A DNA stretch of 64,000 bases from Beijerinckiaceae bacterium (GTDB lineage: Bacteria > Pseudomonadota > Alphaproteobacteria > Rhizobiales > Beijerinckiaceae): positions 124,001 to 188,000 of the forward strand of contig CANGBC010000001.1 in NCBI GenBank assembly GCA_947452005.1. Reading direction: 5' to 3'. The notes beneath the pieces are model-generated. The model was not told where the DNA came from. It did not search any database and saw only the letters and a list, made by a program, of their open reading frames with translations. Of the stretch, positions 37,708 through 47,484 are shown piece by piece. Position 1 is the first letter of the stretch. Each line of letters opens with the position of its first letter. The translations under genes were made by a program, and so were the position numbers.

Positions 37708-38715
37708 TTACTCGATGAGATCGCGGGCTTTTTCAGCCAGATGCTTGGGCGTGGCCAAGACTTTTTTGACAACCTCCTGCATCACAACACCGCGAACCGG
37801 GTCGACTTCGATATTGGCCGCGCCGACTTCTTTCAGGAAGTCTAGATCTTTCATCACAGCATCAAAAGCCTCGCGCAGCGCTTTGACGCGTTCCGCCGGA
37901 ACGCCGGGCGTTGTGGCTAATGGACGTCCAAGCAATGTGCCTGACACAAGCAATTCGACAATCTTGCGATTGTCTGCATCAGGAATGACATCTTCGATGG
38001 ATGGGACGCCGGGAAGATCTGAGGCTTTTGGGCCAGCCTGCACGATGACAGTAATGTCTTTATTGGCGAGCCAGTTTGGCTTGGTCACTTTCCAGCTCGA
38101 CCAGGTGTTATTGCGCGCGCCCACTTCCCCGCGCTCCATGGCGAGATTCACATCATTGCCACCTGGATAGCCGGTCACGATTTTGAATTTAGTGCCGGCA
38201 AATTCATTCAGCATTGCAGGGAACATGTACGTAATCGCGCCGCGTCCTGTCGCGCCAGCAATCACTTCCTTGTTGCGCGCATCTTCAATGGATTTGACGC
38301 CGGTGGTTTTCCAGACGGTCATCGTTTCGACGGTGGGGCAGATGGAACCAATCCATTGAAACTGGTTGGCATCAAACATGACGCCCTTCACGCCAGCCGC
38401 CTGCATGGCTGGAAACGTGTTGGCGATCATTCCGATGTTGGTGCCATCACGGGGGGCGACTTCGTAAAGATAGTTCGCCATTTTCAATCCGCCGGCGCCC
38501 GTCATATTTTGGGGGACGACTGACGGGTTGCCGGGGATATATTTGCCGAGATAACGGGAGACGACGCGCGCATGCAGGTCATATTCGCCGCCTACGGCGA
38601 CACCGATCAGCACGTTGACGGTCTTGCCGTGATAAAAATCAGAGACACTGTCGGCCTGTGCGGTCGAGGCCGCTAACAGGGCGGCGATCGAGACCAGTGA
38701 TGTCAGATTCATCAA
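37708..38715 (-). CDS. tripartite tricarboxylate transporter (Bug/TctC) substrate-binding protein
   Basis: A 335-residue periplasmic binding protein with a signal peptide (1-21, ending STAQA). The Bug-family core has VGVAVGGEYDLHARVVSRYLG split across residues 36-57, PGNPSVVPQNMTGAGG (about 60-75) and GTNIGMI. Ligands of the family are small carboxylates. TctA and TctB membrane partners are not nearby, as is common for Bug proteins. Confidence 0.87.
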   Translation of the reverse strand: MMNLTSLVSIAALLAASTAQADSVSDFYHGKTVNVLIGVAVGGEYDLHARVVSRYLGKYIPGNPSVVPQNMTGAGGLKMANYLYEVAPRDGTNIGMIANTFPAMQAAGVKGVMFDANQFQWIGSICPTVETMTVWKTTGVKSIEDARNKEVIAGATGRGAITYMFPAMLNEFAGTKFKIVTGYPGGNDVNLAMERGEVGARNNTWSSWKVTKPNWLANKDITVIVQAGPKASDLPGVPSIEDVIPDADNRKIVELLVSGTLLGRPLATTPGVPAERVKALREAFDAVMKDLDFLKEVGAANIEVDPVRGVVMQEVVKKVLATPKHLAEKARDLIE

Positions 38716-38769
38716 TTTCCTCCCATTTATTCTTCGGCCGGTTTTCCGGCTCCTTGTGATCGTCTTATC

Positions 38770-39651
38770 TCATTTCTGGCATTTCGGGCAGTAGAAGGTC
38801 GAGCGCCCACTTTGCACGATCCGGCGGACCGTGCCGCCGCATCCGTTCGTTGGGCAAGGCGATCCTTCTTGGTCGTAGACCCGGAAGCTGTGCTGGAAAT
38901 AGCCAAGAGAACCATCCGTCTGGCGGTGGTCGCGCAGGGATGACCCACCCGCCTGCACAGCATCTTGAAGGACGAGGCGGATATTGGCGGCGAGCCGCTC
39001 CGCGCCCGGGGTTGGCGCGCCGGATTTGCGAGCGAGCGTCCCTGCGCTGCGTTTGGGCGACAGCCCCGAGCGGTGGAGGGATTCACAGACGTAAATATTG
39101 CCGAGCCCTGCAATGAGCCGCTGATCGAGCAATGCGGCCTTCAGAGGGGCCTTACGCCCCTTGAACAGGCCGGCCAGATGGGCCCCGTCGAGCTCATTGC
39201 CTAGGGGCTCGACGCCGAGGTCCCGGAAAAATGGGTGCTCAGAGAGGGTGGCTTGCGGGACCAGGTCCATGAAGCCAAAGCGGCGGGGATCATTATAGGT
39301 CACCCGGGCACCGCTCGAGAGGTGGACCACGACATGGTCATGGGCCAGCGCCTTTGACCGTTCGTGGTGGAATTCGCCCTGCTGGAGGCTTTTAGCCCCC
39401 TCCTCGACCCGGAACGAGCCGCTCATGCCCAGATGGCAGACCAGAACGACGCCATCATCGAGATGAACCAATAGATATTTGGCCCGGCGTGAAAGCCCTG
39501 TGATGGTCCGGCCAGCCAGGCGCTCTGGAAAGTGCTCTGGCAGCGGGAAGCGGAGGTCCGGGCGCCGCTGCTCCACTTTTTTGATCTTTTGACCCACCAT
39601 GGCGGGCTCAAGTCCCCGTCGGACCGTCTCAACCTCGGGCAGTTCAGGCAT
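38770..39651 (-). CDS. mutM: formamidopyrimidine-DNA glycosylase
   Basis: Removes oxidised purines such as 8-oxoguanine, with AP-lyase activity. The 293-residue protein has catalytic P2 and E3 in [16 protein letters not shown], then K in [10 protein letters not shown] near residue 58. The C-terminal zinc finger has four cysteines (CPTNGC and FYCPKC). It is divergent from ubiE, the usual position in alphaproteobacteria. Confidence 0.97.
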   Translation of the reverse strand: MPELPEVETVRRGLEPAMVGQKIKKVEQRRPDLRFPLPEHFPERLAGRTITGLSRRAKYLLVHLDDGVVLVCHLGMSGSFRVEEGAKSLQQGEFHHERSKALAHDHVVVHLSSGARVTYNDPRRFGFMDLVPQATLSEHPFFRDLGVEPLGNELDGAHLAGLFKGRKAPLKAALLDQRLIAGLGNIYVCESLHRSGLSPKRSAGTLARKSGAPTPGAERLAANIRLVLQDAVQAGGSSLRDHRQTDGSLGYFQHSFRVYDQEGSPCPTNGCGGTVRRIVQSGRSTFYCPKCQK

Positions 39652-39749
39652 GGCGGGTCCAGCACTCTTTAGCTTTGATCTCAGATGATAATCCTACATG
39701 GCCAATTCGGAGATGTCGCGCTATGGTCCCGCCCGTTTTGGAGTCAGTC

Positions 39750-40529
39750 ATGGATCACGCAACTTCTTCCGCCCCGCGCCCCGACGAGGAGACCCATTTC
39801 GGTTTCTCCACTGTGCGTCTTGGCCAGAAGCAGGCCCTTGTGGACGATGTGTTCCACAAGGTCGCTGATCGCTATGACCTGATGAACGATTTCATGTCTG
39901 CGGGCCTTCACAGGGCCTGGAAGGACGTTCTGGTCTCCATGGTCAAGCCCCCTCGGAACCGTCCCTTCCATCATCTTGATGTGGCGGGCGGCACGGGTGA
40001 CGTGGCGTTCCGCATTGCGGATGCTGGTGGGCCGGAAACGGAAGTCACCATTCTCGACATTAATGGCGAGATGCTGCGTGTGGGCGAAGAGCGTGCCGCG
40101 CAGCGCCATATTGCGGGCAAACTCACCTTTGTTGAAGCCAATGCGGAAGAACTGCCGCTGCCGGATAAGACATTCGATGCCTACACAATCGCCTTTGGCA
40201 TTCGCAATGTGCCGCGCATAGATCATGCGCTGGCGGAAGCTTATCGCGTGTTGAAGCGCGGCGGTCGTTTTCTGTGCCTAGAGTTTTCGGCTGTCGATAT
40301 TCCCGGCCTTGATAAAATTTATGATGCTTATTCCTTCACAGCCATTCCTGCGATTGGCAAAGCTGTGACAGGCGATGGCCATCCCTATCGTTATCTCGTC
40401 GAGTCGATCCGTAAATTTCCGCATCCGGAAGTGTTCCGTGACATGATCGAAGAGGCTGGATTTCAAAGGGCTTCTTACACACGCTTGACCGGCGGCGTCG
40501 TGGCCATTCATTCGGGCTGGAAGCTTTAA
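39750..40529 (+). CDS. ubiE: ubiquinone/menaquinone C-methyltransferase UbiE
   Basis: Methylates the quinone ring in ubiquinone synthesis. ATG 39750 (GGAG 6 bp upstream) gives 259 residues. [20 protein letters not shown] (about 29-48), the SAM motif [12 protein letters not shown] (about 73-84) and [18 protein letters not shown] are typical. ubiB starts one base after the stop, so the two form an operon continuing into coaBC, dut and an Rrf2 gene. Confidence 0.95.
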   Translation: MDHATSSAPRPDEETHFGFSTVRLGQKQALVDDVFHKVADRYDLMNDFMSAGLHRAWKDVLVSMVKPPRNRPFHHLDVAGGTGDVAFRIADAGGPETEVTILDINGEMLRVGEERAAQRHIAGKLTFVEANAEELPLPDKTFDAYTIAFGIRNVPRIDHALAEAYRVLKRGGRFLCLEFSAVDIPGLDKIYDAYSFTAIPAIGKAVTGDGHPYRYLVESIRKFPHPEVFRDMIEEAGFQRASYTRLTGGVVAIHSGWKL

Positions 40530-40530
40530 T

Positions 40531-42105
40531 ATGGCTTTGTTCAGCACGATTGGTCATCTCTGGCGGCTCGGACGTGCAGGCTTCGTGCTGGCACGTGAGG
40601 GCGTTTTTTCTGACCTTGATCCCGTGATGTTGCCACCCGCCGCGCGTTTGCCTTTGGCGCTTGCGCGCTTGGTCGCGCGCGGTGGCTCTGAAGCGCAGTC
40701 CGCACGTCTGGCCATTGCCATCAGTAGATTGGGTCCGTCCTATGTAAAGCTCGGGCAATTTCTGGCCACGCGGCCTGATGTTGTTGGGCCCGCCGTGGTG
40801 CGTGACCTTGAATTTTTGCAAGATCGGATGGAGCCCTTCCCACAAGCCATTGCGGAAGCCCAAGTGGCAGCGGCATTTGGACGTCCATTGAAAGACGTCT
40901 ATGTCGAATTTGGCCCCGCTGTTGCAGCGGCGTCTATTGCTCAGGTTCATCGGGCTCGTGTGAAAGATATTCACGGCGAGCGTGATGTGGCTGTGAAAGT
41001 TTTGCGCCCGGGTGTGCAGTCGCGTTTTGCGCGGGATTTGTCCGACATGTATGCGGCCGCGCGTTTTGCGGAAGAACATTTTCCAGATGCGCATCGATTA
41101 CGCCCCGTCGAAGTGGTCGACACTTTGGCGCGCTCGGTCCGCATGGAAATGGATTTCCGCCTTGAGGCGGCGGCTGCGTCCGAATTTGCGGAAAACGTTG
41201 CCGATGATCCTGACTTCCGGATCCCGTCCGTTGATTGGGATCGGACCACCAAGGAAGTTCTCACCCTTGAGTGGATTGACGGAATTCCGCTCACCGATCT
41301 GGAAGCTTTGAAGCGCGCAGGACATGATCTGCCGCGCTTGGGCAGCATCGTCATTCAATCCTTCTTGCAGCACGCTCTGCGCGATGGGTTCTTCCATGCC
41401 GATATGCATCAGGGTAATTTGTTTATGGACCCGCAGGGTCGCTTGGTTGCCGTGGATTTCGGCATCACGGGTCGATTGGGCCATAAAGAGCGCCGCTTCT
41501 TGGCTGAGATCCTTTATGGCTTCATCACGCGCAATTATCGTCGTGTTGCGGAAGTGCATTTCGAAGCAGGCTATGTGCCTGAGACTTTCAATATCGACGA
41601 TTTTGCCCAGGCTGTGCGCGCGATTGGCGAGCCCATTCATTCACGCACGGCTGATCAGATCTCCATGGCCAAGCTTTTGACGCTCCTTTTCGAGATCACC
41701 GCCATTTTCGAAATGAAAACGCGCACCGAACTTGTGATGCTGCAAAAGACCATGGTTGTCGTGGAAGGCGTTGGGCGCACGCTCGACCCGAAACTGGATT
41801 TGTGGTCGACAGCTGAGCCCGTGGTGCGCGCCTGGATCGAAGAAAATCTGGGCCCACGCGGCAAGCTTGAAGATCTGGGACGTAACCTTTCCTCCATTGC
41901 ACGTTTTGCCAATGATCTGCCGAATGTGCTGATCCGCGGCGAGCGCTTGGTTGAGCGTCTTGAAAAATTGGCTGCCGAAGGCTTCGATCTGTCGGTTGAG
42001 ACTGTTGAGCGTATTGGACGGGCCGAGGCCCATCGCGCGCGCATGGGTCATGCGGCACTGTGGGTGATCTCGGTCCTGATGGCGATTGGCTTGTGGTTGC
42101 GTTGA
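40531..42105 (+). CDS. ubiB: ubiquinone biosynthesis protein UbiB (ABC1/ADCK family)
   Basis: Atypical ATPase kinase-like protein needed for ubiquinone synthesis, at the inner membrane. The 524-residue product has the family KLGQFLATRPDVV (about 71-83), the alanine-rich AAASIAQVHRARV (about 132-144), HADMHQGNLFMD, DFGITGRLG and a C-terminal hydrophobic helix (about 505-522). It is between ubiE and coaBC on the same strand. Confidence 0.95.
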   Translation: MALFSTIGHLWRLGRAGFVLAREGVFSDLDPVMLPPAARLPLALARLVARGGSEAQSARLAIAISRLGPSYVKLGQFLATRPDVVGPAVVRDLEFLQDRMEPFPQAIAEAQVAAAFGRPLKDVYVEFGPAVAAASIAQVHRARVKDIHGERDVAVKVLRPGVQSRFARDLSDMYAAARFAEEHFPDAHRLRPVEVVDTLARSVRMEMDFRLEAAAASEFAENVADDPDFRIPSVDWDRTTKEVLTLEWIDGIPLTDLEALKRAGHDLPRLGSIVIQSFLQHALRDGFFHADMHQGNLFMDPQGRLVAVDFGITGRLGHKERRFLAEILYGFITRNYRRVAEVHFEAGYVPETFNIDDFAQAVRAIGEPIHSRTADQISMAKLLTLLFEITAIFEMKTRTELVMLQKTMVVVEGVGRTLDPKLDLWSTAEPVVRAWIEENLGPRGKLEDLGRNLSSIARFANDLPNVLIRGERLVERLEKLAAEGFDLSVETVERIGRAEAHRARMGHAALWVISVLMAIGLWLR

Positions 42106-42121
42106 GGAAGGGGAAGGGACG

Positions 42122-43360
42122 ATGAGCCTGACCGGAAAGCGCGTCCTTCTGATTATAGGCGGGGGCATCGCCGCCTATAAGGCGCTCGATCTTATTAGGC
42201 GCTTGCGTGAACGCGGCGCCAGTGTGCTTCCGGTGCTGACGGCCGCAGGCAAGCAATTTGTCACGCCACTGTCGGTCGCGAGCCTCGCAGGCGTCTCCGT
42301 GCACGAAGATCTCTTCTCGCTGACCGAAGAAGCGAGCATGGGTCACATTGAATTGTCGCGTGCCGCTGATCTCGTGGTTGTGGTGCCGGCAACCGCCGAT
42401 CTGATAGCCAAAGCGGCCAATGGGTTGGCCAATGATCTGGCTTCCACGCTTTTGCTGGCGACAGATAAAAAAGTTCTGATGGCGCCTGCCATGAATGTGC
42501 GGATGTGGCTGCATGCTGCAACCCAACGCAATGTCGCGCAGCTTGAACGCGATGGCGTTCTGTTTGTGGGACCAGCTGATGGCGAAATGGCTTGCGGCGA
42601 ATTTGGTCCCGGGCGCATGGTTGAGCCACTTGATATTGTGGCGGCAATTGAAAAAGCTCTCGCTTCATCAACTGTCATCCCGCTTCCGGGAAATGGCCCG
42701 CTCGCGGGGCGCAAGATCATCATTACCTCTGGCCCAACGCATGAGCCGATAGATCCGGTTCGCTACATTGCCAACCGTTCGTCGGGTCAGCAAGGTCATG
42801 CGATTGCCAAGGCAGCAGCACGTGCCGGCGCGCGGGTTGTTTTGGTGAGCGGTCCGGTTGCGATCCCGGATCCGTCCGGCGTCACAACACATCATGTCGA
42901 GACAGCGCGTGAAATGTTGGCCGCTGTGGAAGCGGCTTTACCGGCCGATATTTTCATTGGCGCGGCAGCAGTGGCTGATTGGCGTGTTGAAAATGCCGGC
43001 GCCCAAAAGATGAAAAAGTCCACGTCTGGGATGCCGTCTCTGCAATTTGCGGAGAACCCGGATATTCTTGCGTCTGTTAGCGCGAAGTCGAAAGATCGTC
43101 CGGCGCTTGTCGTGGGCTTTGCTGCCGAGACAGAAAACGTCATTGCTTATGCGCAGGATAAACTGGCGCGCAAGAAATGTGATTTGATCATTGCCAATGA
43201 TGTCAGCCCAGAGCGCGGCGTGATGGGCGGATCAAAAAACGAAGTGCATCTTGTCTCGAAATCCGGCGTCGAATCCTGGCCTCTCCTTGACAAGGATGAG
43301 GTCGCGCGTCGCCTCGTCGACACTTTCTCTGCTCATTTTAAAAAAGGCGGCGTGGCATGA
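42122..43360 (+). CDS. coaBC: bifunctional phosphopantothenoylcysteine decarboxylase/phosphopantothenate-cysteine ligase
   Basis: Makes 4'-phosphopantetheine from phosphopantothenate and cysteine. ATG 42122, after the purine-rich GAGGAAGGGGAAGGG, gives 412 residues. The N-terminal CoaC flavoprotein domain has [12 protein letters not shown] and APAMNVRMW. The CoaB ligase domain from about 200 has [20 protein letters not shown]. Its stop overlaps the dut start by 4 bp. Confidence 0.96.
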   Translation: MSLTGKRVLLIIGGGIAAYKALDLIRRLRERGASVLPVLTAAGKQFVTPLSVASLAGVSVHEDLFSLTEEASMGHIELSRAADLVVVVPATADLIAKAANGLANDLASTLLLATDKKVLMAPAMNVRMWLHAATQRNVAQLERDGVLFVGPADGEMACGEFGPGRMVEPLDIVAAIEKALASSTVIPLPGNGPLAGRKIIITSGPTHEPIDPVRYIANRSSGQQGHAIAKAAARAGARVVLVSGPVAIPDPSGVTTHHVETAREMLAAVEAALPADIFIGAAAVADWRVENAGAQKMKKSTSGMPSLQFAENPDILASVSAKSKDRPALVVGFAAETENVIAYAQDKLARKKCDLIIANDVSPERGVMGGSKNEVHLVSKSGVESWPLLDKDEVARRLVDTFSAHFKKGGVA

Positions 43361-43833
43361 GCGTCGATGTGCGCGTCAAGCGCTTGCCGCACGGCAAGGA
43401 TTTGCCTCTGCCGACCTATCAGACACCTGCCGCGGCGGGTCTTGATTTGCTCGCCGCCATTCCACCGCAGACGCGCCTTGTCATCGAGCCGGGTAGCCGC
43501 GATCTCATTCCCACCGGGCTCGCGATTGAATTGCCCGCAGGTTTTGAGGCCCAGATTCGTCCTCGCTCGGGGCTGGCCTTGAAACATGGCGTCACGCTGG
43601 TGAATACGCCGGGCACGATTGACGCCGATTATCGGGGCGAGATCGGGGTGATCCTCATCAATCATGGCTCGGAGGCTTTCGAGATCGTCCGGGGAGACCG
43701 GATAGCTCAAATGGTTGTAGCTCCTGTTGTTCAAGCTCATCTTGTCGAGGTTGATGAATTATCGTCATCTGATCGCGGCGCTGGCGGTTTTGGATCGACG
43801 GGCGTCTCGCATTCGCAACGGAGTTCCGGATGA
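43357..43833 (+). CDS. dut: deoxyuridine 5'-triphosphate nucleotidohydrolase
   Basis: Hydrolyses dUTP to dUMP, keeping uracil out of DNA. The 158-residue trimeric-type dUTPase shows its five motifs: AAGLDLLA (about 26-33), [34 protein letters not shown] and the C-terminal [10 protein letters not shown]. It follows coaBC with a 4-bp overlap (the coaBC-dut pair is widespread) and overlaps the next Rrf2 gene by 4 bp. Confidence 0.97.
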   Translation: MSVDVRVKRLPHGKDLPLPTYQTPAAAGLDLLAAIPPQTRLVIEPGSRDLIPTGLAIELPAGFEAQIRPRSGLALKHGVTLVNTPGTIDADYRGEIGVILINHGSEAFEIVRGDRIAQMVVAPVVQAHLVEVDELSSSDRGAGGFGSTGVSHSQRSSG

Positions 43834-44279
43834 TCCTCCTCTCGCGTCGTAGCCAATTGGCCATTGCCGCAGTCGTGGATGTGGCCCTGCATGCCCGCCC
43901 GGCCCCGGTGGCGGCGAAATCACTTGCGGCCCGGCATCATTTGCCGCCGCGCCATCTTGAGACTCTCCTTCAGGCGCTCGTCAAAGCGGGCATTTTGAAA
44001 GGCGTGCGTGGCCCGCGCGGTGGCTACGAGCTCGCCAAGGAGCGTCGCCGCATCACGGCGGGTGAAGTCGTGCGCGCGGCTATGGCGGATGGCGTGGAAG
44101 ATCTGGATCCGGCCCCCGAATCCAAGCTGGTCGAGCAGGTCGTGCAACCGCTCGTTGATAAGGCCGGGCAGACGTTTCTGGCCCAGCTCGATGCCGTCAG
44201 CATTGATGACCTGTGTCGGGAATCGGGTGACAAGGCCGTTTTTGAGGGCATGTCCTCCGGCTCTGATTTCACAATTTGA
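43830..44279 (+). CDS. Rrf2 family transcriptional regulator
   Basis: A 149-residue regulator with a winged HTH (about 5-65, including [14 protein letters not shown]) and a helical dimerisation part. Only one cysteine is visible (C132 or nearby, DDLCRESG), so the three-cysteine Fe-S site of IscR, NsrR or RirA is absent. It lies just upstream of cysK and may control cysteine synthesis as CymR does; this is inferred. ATG 43830 overlaps the dut stop. Confidence 0.85.
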   Translation: MILLSRRSQLAIAAVVDVALHARPAPVAAKSLAARHHLPPRHLETLLQALVKAGILKGVRGPRGGYELAKERRRITAGEVVRAAMADGVEDLDPAPESKLVEQVVQPLVDKAGQTFLAQLDAVSIDDLCRESGDKAVFEGMSSGSDFTI

Positions 44280-44361
44280 AAACGGATAAAAGATAATATC
44301 TCGACCAGATCTGTGAAAAGCAATTAGAATAAGCCCAGATCGATGAAAGGGAGTGCGCCCC

Positions 44362-45321
44362 ATGACTGACAAACGCCCCGGCCGAGGCCGTATCTACGAC
44401 AATATCACAGCGACCATCGGTGATACGCCGCTTGTGCGCTTGCAGCGCATCGCCAAGGAGCGTGACGTCAAGGCGAACCTGCTCGCCAAGCTTGAATTCT
44501 TCAACCCGATTTCGAGCGTTAAAGACCGCATCGGCGTTGCTATGATCGATGCCCTGGAAGCAGCTGGAAAAATCGATCCGGCTCACACTGTTTTAGTAGA
44601 GCCAACATCGGGCAATACCGGCATCGCATTGGCGTTTGTGGCTGCCGCTCGCGGCTACAAGCTGATCTTGGTCATGCCTGAAAGCATGTCGATCGAGCGC
44701 CGCAAAATGCTTGCGCTTTTGGGTGCGCAGCTTGAGTTGACGCCCGCCGCCCAAGGCATGAAGGGCGCGATTGCCAAAGCGCAGGAAATTGTCGCCACGA
44801 CACCCGGTGCCATTATCCCGCAACAATTTGAAAATCCGGCCAATCCGGAAATTCACCGCAAAACCACGGCTGAAGAAATCTGGAACGACACGAATGGCAC
44901 CGTCGATGTTTTCATTTCAGGCGTCGGTACGGGCGGCACGATCACCGGCGTTGGGCAAGTTTTGAAACAGCACAAGCCCGGCGTAAAAATCATCGCAGTC
45001 GAGCCAGAAGATTCGCCTGTTCTGTCGGGCGGTCAGCCGGGTCCTCACAAGATCCAAGGCATTGGCGCGGGTTTTGTGCCCTCGGTGCTCGATCGCTCGA
45101 TCATTGATGAAGTCGTGACAGTCGGCAATCAGACGGCGTTTGAGACGGCACGTCATCTTGCGCGCGTCGAAGGGATTCCGGTTGGCATTTCTTCTGGCGC
45201 GGCAGTCGCCGCAGCGCTTGAAATCGGCGCGCGTCCGGAAATGGCCGGCAAAAACATCGTCATTATTATTCCCTCCTTCGCAGAGCGCTACCTCTCGACC
45301 GCCCTTTTCGAAGGTCTTTGA
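44362..45321 (+). CDS. cysK: cysteine synthase A (O-acetylserine sulfhydrylase)
   Basis: Makes cysteine from O-acetylserine and sulfide. ATG 44362 with AAGGGAG upstream gives 319 residues. The PLP lysine is K54 in [22 protein letters not shown] (about 81-91), [10 protein letters not shown] and the C-terminal SSGAA are typical. An 82-bp gap separates it from the Rrf2 gene. A strong hairpin terminator follows. Confidence 0.96.
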   Translation: MTDKRPGRGRIYDNITATIGDTPLVRLQRIAKERDVKANLLAKLEFFNPISSVKDRIGVAMIDALEAAGKIDPAHTVLVEPTSGNTGIALAFVAAARGYKLILVMPESMSIERRKMLALLGAQLELTPAAQGMKGAIAKAQEIVATTPGAIIPQQFENPANPEIHRKTTAEEIWNDTNGTVDVFISGVGTGGTITGVGQVLKQHKPGVKIIAVEPEDSPVLSGGQPGPHKIQGIGAGFVPSVLDRSIIDEVVTVGNQTAFETARHLARVEGIPVGISSGAAVAAALEIGARPEMAGKNIVIIIPSFAERYLSTALFEGL

Positions 45322-45345
45322 GAGCACCGCATTGACATGATGAAG

Positions 45346-45372
45346 AGAGGCGCCGGTGTGGCGCCTCTTTTC
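45346..45372 (+). terminator. Rho-independent terminator after cysK
   Basis: AGAGGCGCC (45346-45354), a 5-nt loop and GGCGCCTCT (45360-45368) form a perfect 9-bp stem followed by TTTC, 25 bp after the cysK stop. Confidence 0.85.
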
Positions 45373-45422
45373 ATTTTGGTGATCCTGATTTAGCCATGGA
45401 AGACTGAACCCGGGGGCGCGAC

Positions 45423-46193
45423 ATGACTTACGAAACCGTTTTGACCGAGACTCACGGTCCGGTGCGCCTCATTAGGCTCAATCGACCCGACGCCTTGAAT
45501 GCGCTGTCCGTTCAGCTGATCAAAGACCTCAATGGCGCGCTCGATGACGCCGAGGCTGCGGAAGAAATCCGTTGCATTATCCTGACGGGTTCGGAAAAGG
45601 CCTTTGCAGCCGGTGCCGACGTCAAGGAAATGCAGAACAAATCCTATCTTGATGGCTATCTCGGCGACTTTGTCGGGGAATGGGAGCGCGTCACCCGCAT
45701 GCGCAAGCCTGTTATTGCCGCCGTCGCCGGATTTGCGCTGGGCGGTGGTTCTGAGCTCGCCATGATGTGTGATTTCATTCTGGCCGCCGATACGGCGAAG
45801 TTTGGCCAGCCGGAGATCAAGCTGGGTATTTTGCCAGGCGCCGGGGGAACGCAGCGCCTGACCCGCTTGATTGGCAAATCCAAGGCCATGGAAATGTGCC
45901 TGACGGGGCGTCTCATGGATGCGAAGGAGGCTGAACGGGCGGGCCTCGTGTCCAGGATTGTTCCAGCGGCAGATCTCATTCCTGAGGCTCTCAAGACGGC
46001 CCAGACCATCGCTTCCATGTCACTGCCAGCGGTGATGATGGCCAAGGAATGCGTGGATCGAGCCTATGAAACGTCTTTAAGCGAGGGAATCCGCTTCGAA
46101 AGACGCGTTTTTTACGCAACTTTTGCCACACCCGAGCAGAAAGAAGGCATGCAGGCCTTTATTGAAAAGCGGCCACCCGCCTTCCATCGATAA
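45423..46193 (+). CDS. enoyl-CoA hydratase/isomerase family protein
   Basis: Crotonase-fold enzyme of 256 residues with [11 protein letters not shown] (about 61-71) as the first oxyanion loop, [15 protein letters not shown] (about 102-116), and the catalytic region [14 protein letters not shown] with Glu residues near 109 and 135. It fits the enoyl-CoA hydratase of beta-oxidation or short-chain metabolism. Specificity is not decided. A 50-bp leader separates it from the cysK terminator, and rpsT follows after 146 bp. Confidence 0.93.
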   Translation: MTYETVLTETHGPVRLIRLNRPDALNALSVQLIKDLNGALDDAEAAEEIRCIILTGSEKAFAAGADVKEMQNKSYLDGYLGDFVGEWERVTRMRKPVIAAVAGFALGGGSELAMMCDFILAADTAKFGQPEIKLGILPGAGGTQRLTRLIGKSKAMEMCLTGRLMDAKEAERAGLVSRIVPAADLIPEALKTAQTIASMSLPAVMMAKECVDRAYETSLSEGIRFERRVFYATFATPEQKEGMQAFIEKRPPAFHR

Positions 46194-46339
46194 AACCCGC
46201 TCCGCTGGGCCAGATTCTCCGGCCCTTTGCATTGACGCCGGACGAGCTTCCCGTCTATAAGCCCCAATCTTCCGCGCCCATGGTGTGGAAACTGAATTTG
46301 TAGGCCCCTCACGAGCGGCCGACCCTTCGAGGAAAACCA

Positions 46340-46606
46340 ATGGCGAATACCTCCTCGGCCAAGAAGGCCGTCCGCAAGATCGAGCGTCGCACCGCGGTCA
46401 ACCGTGCGCGTCGCAGCCAGATGCGCACTTATGTCCGCAAGGTTGAAGAAGCCATCGCGACTGGCGATGCGAATGCTGCTCAGGCAGCTCTCGCAGCTGC
46501 TGAGCCGTTGGTGATGCGCGCTGCGCAGAAGGGCATCGTTCATAAGAACAATGCTTCGCGCAAGATCTCGCGCCTCACCGTGCGCGTGAAGGCGCTCGCG
46601 AAATAA
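46340..46606 (+). CDS. rpsT: 30S ribosomal protein S20
   Basis: Small-subunit protein that binds 16S rRNA. The 88-residue, lysine/arginine-rich helical protein has the family beginning [16 protein letters not shown] and the [16 protein letters not shown] end. A strong terminator follows. In alphaproteobacteria rpsT is the usual upstream neighbour of dnaA, as here. Confidence 0.97.
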   Translation: MANTSSAKKAVRKIERRTAVNRARRSQMRTYVRKVEEAIATGDANAAQAALAAAEPLVMRAAQKGIVHKNNASRKISRLTVRVKALAK

Positions 46607-46634
46607 AAGTGCTTCTAAAAGAAGCGGACAGTTT

Positions 46635-46664
46635 AAAAAAAGCCCGGCTCTGCCGGGCTTTTTT
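46635..46664 (+). terminator. Rho-independent terminator after rpsT
   Basis: AGCCCGGC (46641-46648) and GCCGGGCT (46652-46659) form a perfect stem around TCT, flanked by A-run and T-run, 28 bp after the rpsT stop. Confidence 0.9.
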
Positions 46665-46822
46665 GCATTTTGAATAGTGCAGCTCTCGCTCAGAGTGAGT
46701 GAAAGACGCTTTTGATTATTTCTTTTCGCGGGATTCGCTAGCTCACTCGAAACCCCGCAGATTCAATGACTTGTCGGCTAAGCACGAGAAGCATTGAAAA
46801 TGGGTGCGCTTGACAACCATTT

Positions 46823-46831
46823 TTATCCATA
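46823..46831 (+). promoter_or_regulatory. DnaA-box-like site upstream of dnaA
   Basis: TTATCCATA matches the DnaA box TTATCCACA at eight of nine positions. It is about 650 bp before the dnaA start codon. Autoregulation of dnaA through such boxes is known in other bacteria; distance makes it uncertain here. Confidence 0.35.
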
Positions 46832-46944
46832 CGCAGAGCACCGATGATGGACTCGTGTTGACACGTAAGCGTCACAGATGACTTCTCACATGTCCCCAAG
46901 AATCAGGGCTTTATCGAGGTCAATCCAGATTCGTACACCGATGA

Positions 46945-46977
46945 CGTGCATTTTTTTGGACCAAAAAAAAATGCACG
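46945..46977. repeat. imperfect inverted repeat
   Basis: CGTGCATTTTTTTGG (46945-46959) and CCAAAAAAAAATGCACG (46961-46977) are complementary apart from two extra A, around a single A. It would form a long A/T-rich hairpin; no gene ends near enough for an obvious terminator role. Confidence 0.6.
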
Positions 46978-47203
46978 CTGACGAGATTGTTGCGGAGCTT
47001 GGAAGCGCTGTGTAAGAATTTGTTCAGACAGAAGGCGCCAAGCGCGGCATTTAAAAGATGATCTAAAATAAGAAGTTACGCGATACGTTCTCACGTCATG
47101 TCAGCGTAGTTCCAAAAGATCCTCCGCCGCCGACGCACTCTGTTCGAGGCCTGTTCCAAAAGGCCATATAAGCGACAGCTTATAAAAAAAGTGGATGATT
47201 AAA

Positions 47204-47221
47204 CTGTGACGCTCGTCACAG
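47204..47221. promoter_or_regulatory. CRP/FNR-type palindromic operator
   Basis: CTGTGACG-CT-CGTCACAG is a perfect 8-bp inverted repeat. Its core TGTGA-N6-TCACA equals the classical CRP consensus. It lies 11 bp before the start codon of the small frame at 47233 and 263 bp before dnaA. Confidence 0.5.
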
Positions 47222-47232
47222 AAGGGGGCATC

Positions 47233-47370
47233 ATGACTTTTACACGCAAAACGGAATTTACGGCCAAGACAGATCTGCTGGATCGCGATCTGAAGGGTGC
47301 GTTGGAAATCCGTGGCGTGGAAAGTTGTGCCCGTATCGCAGTCCCTTTTGGGCACTCGGGGTTTTATTGA
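47233..47370 (+). CDS. hypothetical small protein (45 residues)
   Basis: ATG 47233 is preceded by AAGGGGG with about 4-6 bp spacing and by a perfect palindrome (47204-47221). The frame encodes 45 residues beginning TFTRKTEFTAKTDLLDRD and ending FGHSGFY, with one cysteine and no membrane segment or signal. I recognise no family. A good ribosome site and a plausible operator favour a real small gene; the short length and lack of known relatives argue for caution. It ends 114 bp before dnaA. Confidence 0.4.
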   Translation: MTFTRKTEFTAKTDLLDRDLKGALEIRGVESCARIAVPFGHSGFY

Positions 47371-47484
47371 GCTGAGCTAAGGTCAGCGCCCTGCACGGCC
47401 CTTCGGGGCAGTCAGCCTGCGTCATTGCGCGTTTGAAACCCGTCTGAGGTTCCCCTCGACGTTTCATGATTGAGAAGATTTTCA

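Larger units (their letters stand above)
46665..47232. other. long non-coding gap upstream of dnaA
   Basis: No convincing gene is visible; short frames on both strands lack start context. Within it are a DnaA-box-like TTATCCATA (46823-46831, 8/9), an imperfect long inverted repeat (46945-46977) and a CRP-type palindrome (47204-47221). The base composition is richer in A and T than its neighbours in parts. It probably holds the dnaA regulatory region and possibly remnants. Confidence 0.5.

Noticed and set aside
44280-44361. possible operator (AGATAATATCT-like) upstream of cysK
   Set aside because: The palindrome is short and imperfect; too weak to call as the Rrf2 binding site.
46207-46225. 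GGGCC/GGCCC hairpin after the enoyl-CoA hydratase gene
   Set aside because: Only five base pairs and no T-run, so a terminator call is not supported.
46903-47094. 63-codon minus-strand frame in the dnaA upstream gap
   Set aside because: It crosses the long inverted repeat, has no ribosome site and no recognisable content.
47101-47355. 84-codon minus-strand frame in the dnaA upstream gap
   Set aside because: No ribosome-site support; it is antisense to the better candidate at 47233-47370, though it cannot be strictly excluded.
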